A stretch of 64,000 nt of DNA from an uncultured bacterium (GTDB lineage: Bacteria; Cyanobacteriota; Vampirovibrionia; Gastranaerophilales; Gastranaerophilaceae), in assembly GCA_949298805.1 (NCBI GenBank), contig CASFXY010000004.1:35027-99026 (forward strand). Direction: 5' to 3'. The first letter of the stretch is position 1. Each line of letters begins with the position of its first letter. This document shows, piece after piece, positions 63,858-64,000 of the stretch. Both the position numbers and the translations under genes were made by a program. The notes beneath the pieces are model-generated. The model was not told the origin of the DNA, did not search any database, and saw only the letters and a list, made by a program, of their open reading frames with translations.

Positions 63858-63880
63858 AAAGGGCGGTAAAACCGCCCTTT
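63858..63880 (+). terminator. Intrinsic terminator of pgk
   Basis: AAAGGGCGGT, loop AAA, ACCGCCCTTT: a 10-bp stem, then ATTGTTTT. Confidence 0.9.
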
Positions 63881-63898
63881 ATTGTTTTAACACATCTC

Positions 63899-64000
63899 TT
63901 GCTAAACACCAGGACACAGCGGGCCGAAAAGGCGTTCGTAGGGTAATTGTTGTTCGGACCGTTGAACGTACCGCTATTCAAGTTGTAGTTATAGTAGTTA
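63899..64000 (-). repeat. Possible template or variable repeat of a diversity-generating retroelement (cut by window edge)
   Basis: Read on the minus strand in one open frame, the end of the window encodes NYYNYNLNSGTFNGPNNNYP then TNAFSARCVLVFS. Nine of the first 22 codons are AAY (Asn), mainly AAC, and the block is followed by GC-rich sequence (63901-63930) unlike the AT-rich surroundings. Asn/Tyr-rich AAC/TAC tracts ending in a GC-rich tail are what template repeats and 3'-end variable repeats of diversity-generating retroelements look like. The frame runs on through the pgk terminator without a stop, so it is not a normal gene end; a non-coding template repeat or a remnant is likelier. 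The reverse transcriptase would have to lie beyond the window. Confidence 0.4.

Noticed and set aside
63796..63981. Minus-strand open frame of 61 codons through the pgk end and terminator
   Set aside because: It crosses a strong terminator and overlaps pgk; its N-terminal part is better explained as an edge repeat than as a protein gene.
1..64000. tRNA, rRNA, CRISPR array or insertion sequence
   Set aside because: No cloverleaf-like segment, repeat-spacer array, transposase or terminal inverted repeat was recognised on either strand by reading; a covariance-model search was not possible.

Overview
The window is strongly AT-rich and gene-dense. It looks like chromosome of an anaerobic, fermentative, flagellated, diderm bacterium. 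I infer a gut member of the non-photosynthetic cyanobacterial sister lineage (Melainabacteria/Vampirovibrionia, order Gastranaerophilales). The grounds are: SLH-domain envelope proteins together with ADP-heptose/LPS genes (gmhA, a GT9 transferase); lysA directly followed by the diadenylate cyclase gene cdaA, an order I recall from Cyanobacteria; PPDK-based glycolysis; reverse rubrerythrin with PerR and no respiratory genes; and flagellar genes. This assignment is an inference from content and was not tested by phylogeny.

Layout. 1-3516: 3' end of prs, a type-4 uracil-DNA glycosylase, an SLH protein and a GT9 glycosyltransferase. 3572-11581: nine closely packed + strand genes (MetE/UROD-like methyltransferase, CooC-like ATPase, folD, alr, gcvT, gcvH, gcvPA, an unknown protein, an HgdC/BadF-type iron-sulfur ATPase). 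This one-carbon cluster is the most unusual metabolic locus here; it has gcvPA but no gcvPB. 11605-14587: a small secreted protein, OadG, an NhaD/ArsB-type transporter, a 34-residue membrane protein and an MnmC-like methyltransferase. 14588-20388: a 1137-residue coiled-coil protein and a GH13-like enzyme. 20408-21896: an ECF sigma cassette (zinc anti-sigma, sigma factor, Spy/CpxP-like protein) behind a matching ECF-type promoter. 22021-34664: gmd, a secreted protein, an M20 peptidase, trpS, a TPR protein, ppdK, a glycine-zipper protein, pilT, a zinc-ribbon protein and recO. 34695-41859 (minus strand): clpB, a second SLH protein and the clpX/clpP/tig protein-quality operon. 41930-52551: nanE-nanK, cdd, an MBL hydrolase, cdaA, lysA, an AI-2E-type permease, a radical SAM protein, tyrS, cysK and cysE. 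52548-58214: two divergent flagellar units, fliJ/fliK-like/hook-basal-body (minus) and periplasmic protein/motA/motB/fliL/fliN (plus). 58259-63839: perR with reverse rubrerythrin, gmhA, pgi, an NhaC-type antiporter and pgk.

Regulation visible in the sequence includes a sigma-28 (FliA) promoter match upstream of fliJ, an ECF promoter match, a perfect Fur/PerR-type 7-1-7 box in front of perR, a hairpin that buries the clpB Shine-Dalgarno sequence, several leaderless promoters with the -10 box six bases from the ATG, and many strong intrinsic terminators. The last ~100 bases (minus strand) carry an Asn/Tyr-rich block followed by GC-rich sequence, resembling the template or variable repeat of a diversity-generating retroelement that would lie beyond the window edge.

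No rRNA, tRNA, CRISPR array, insertion sequence or prophage was recognised. No gene-free stretch exceeds 300 bases; the longest are about 228 (31298-31525) and 194 (18002-18195) bases, which hold only AT-rich promoter/leader sequence.
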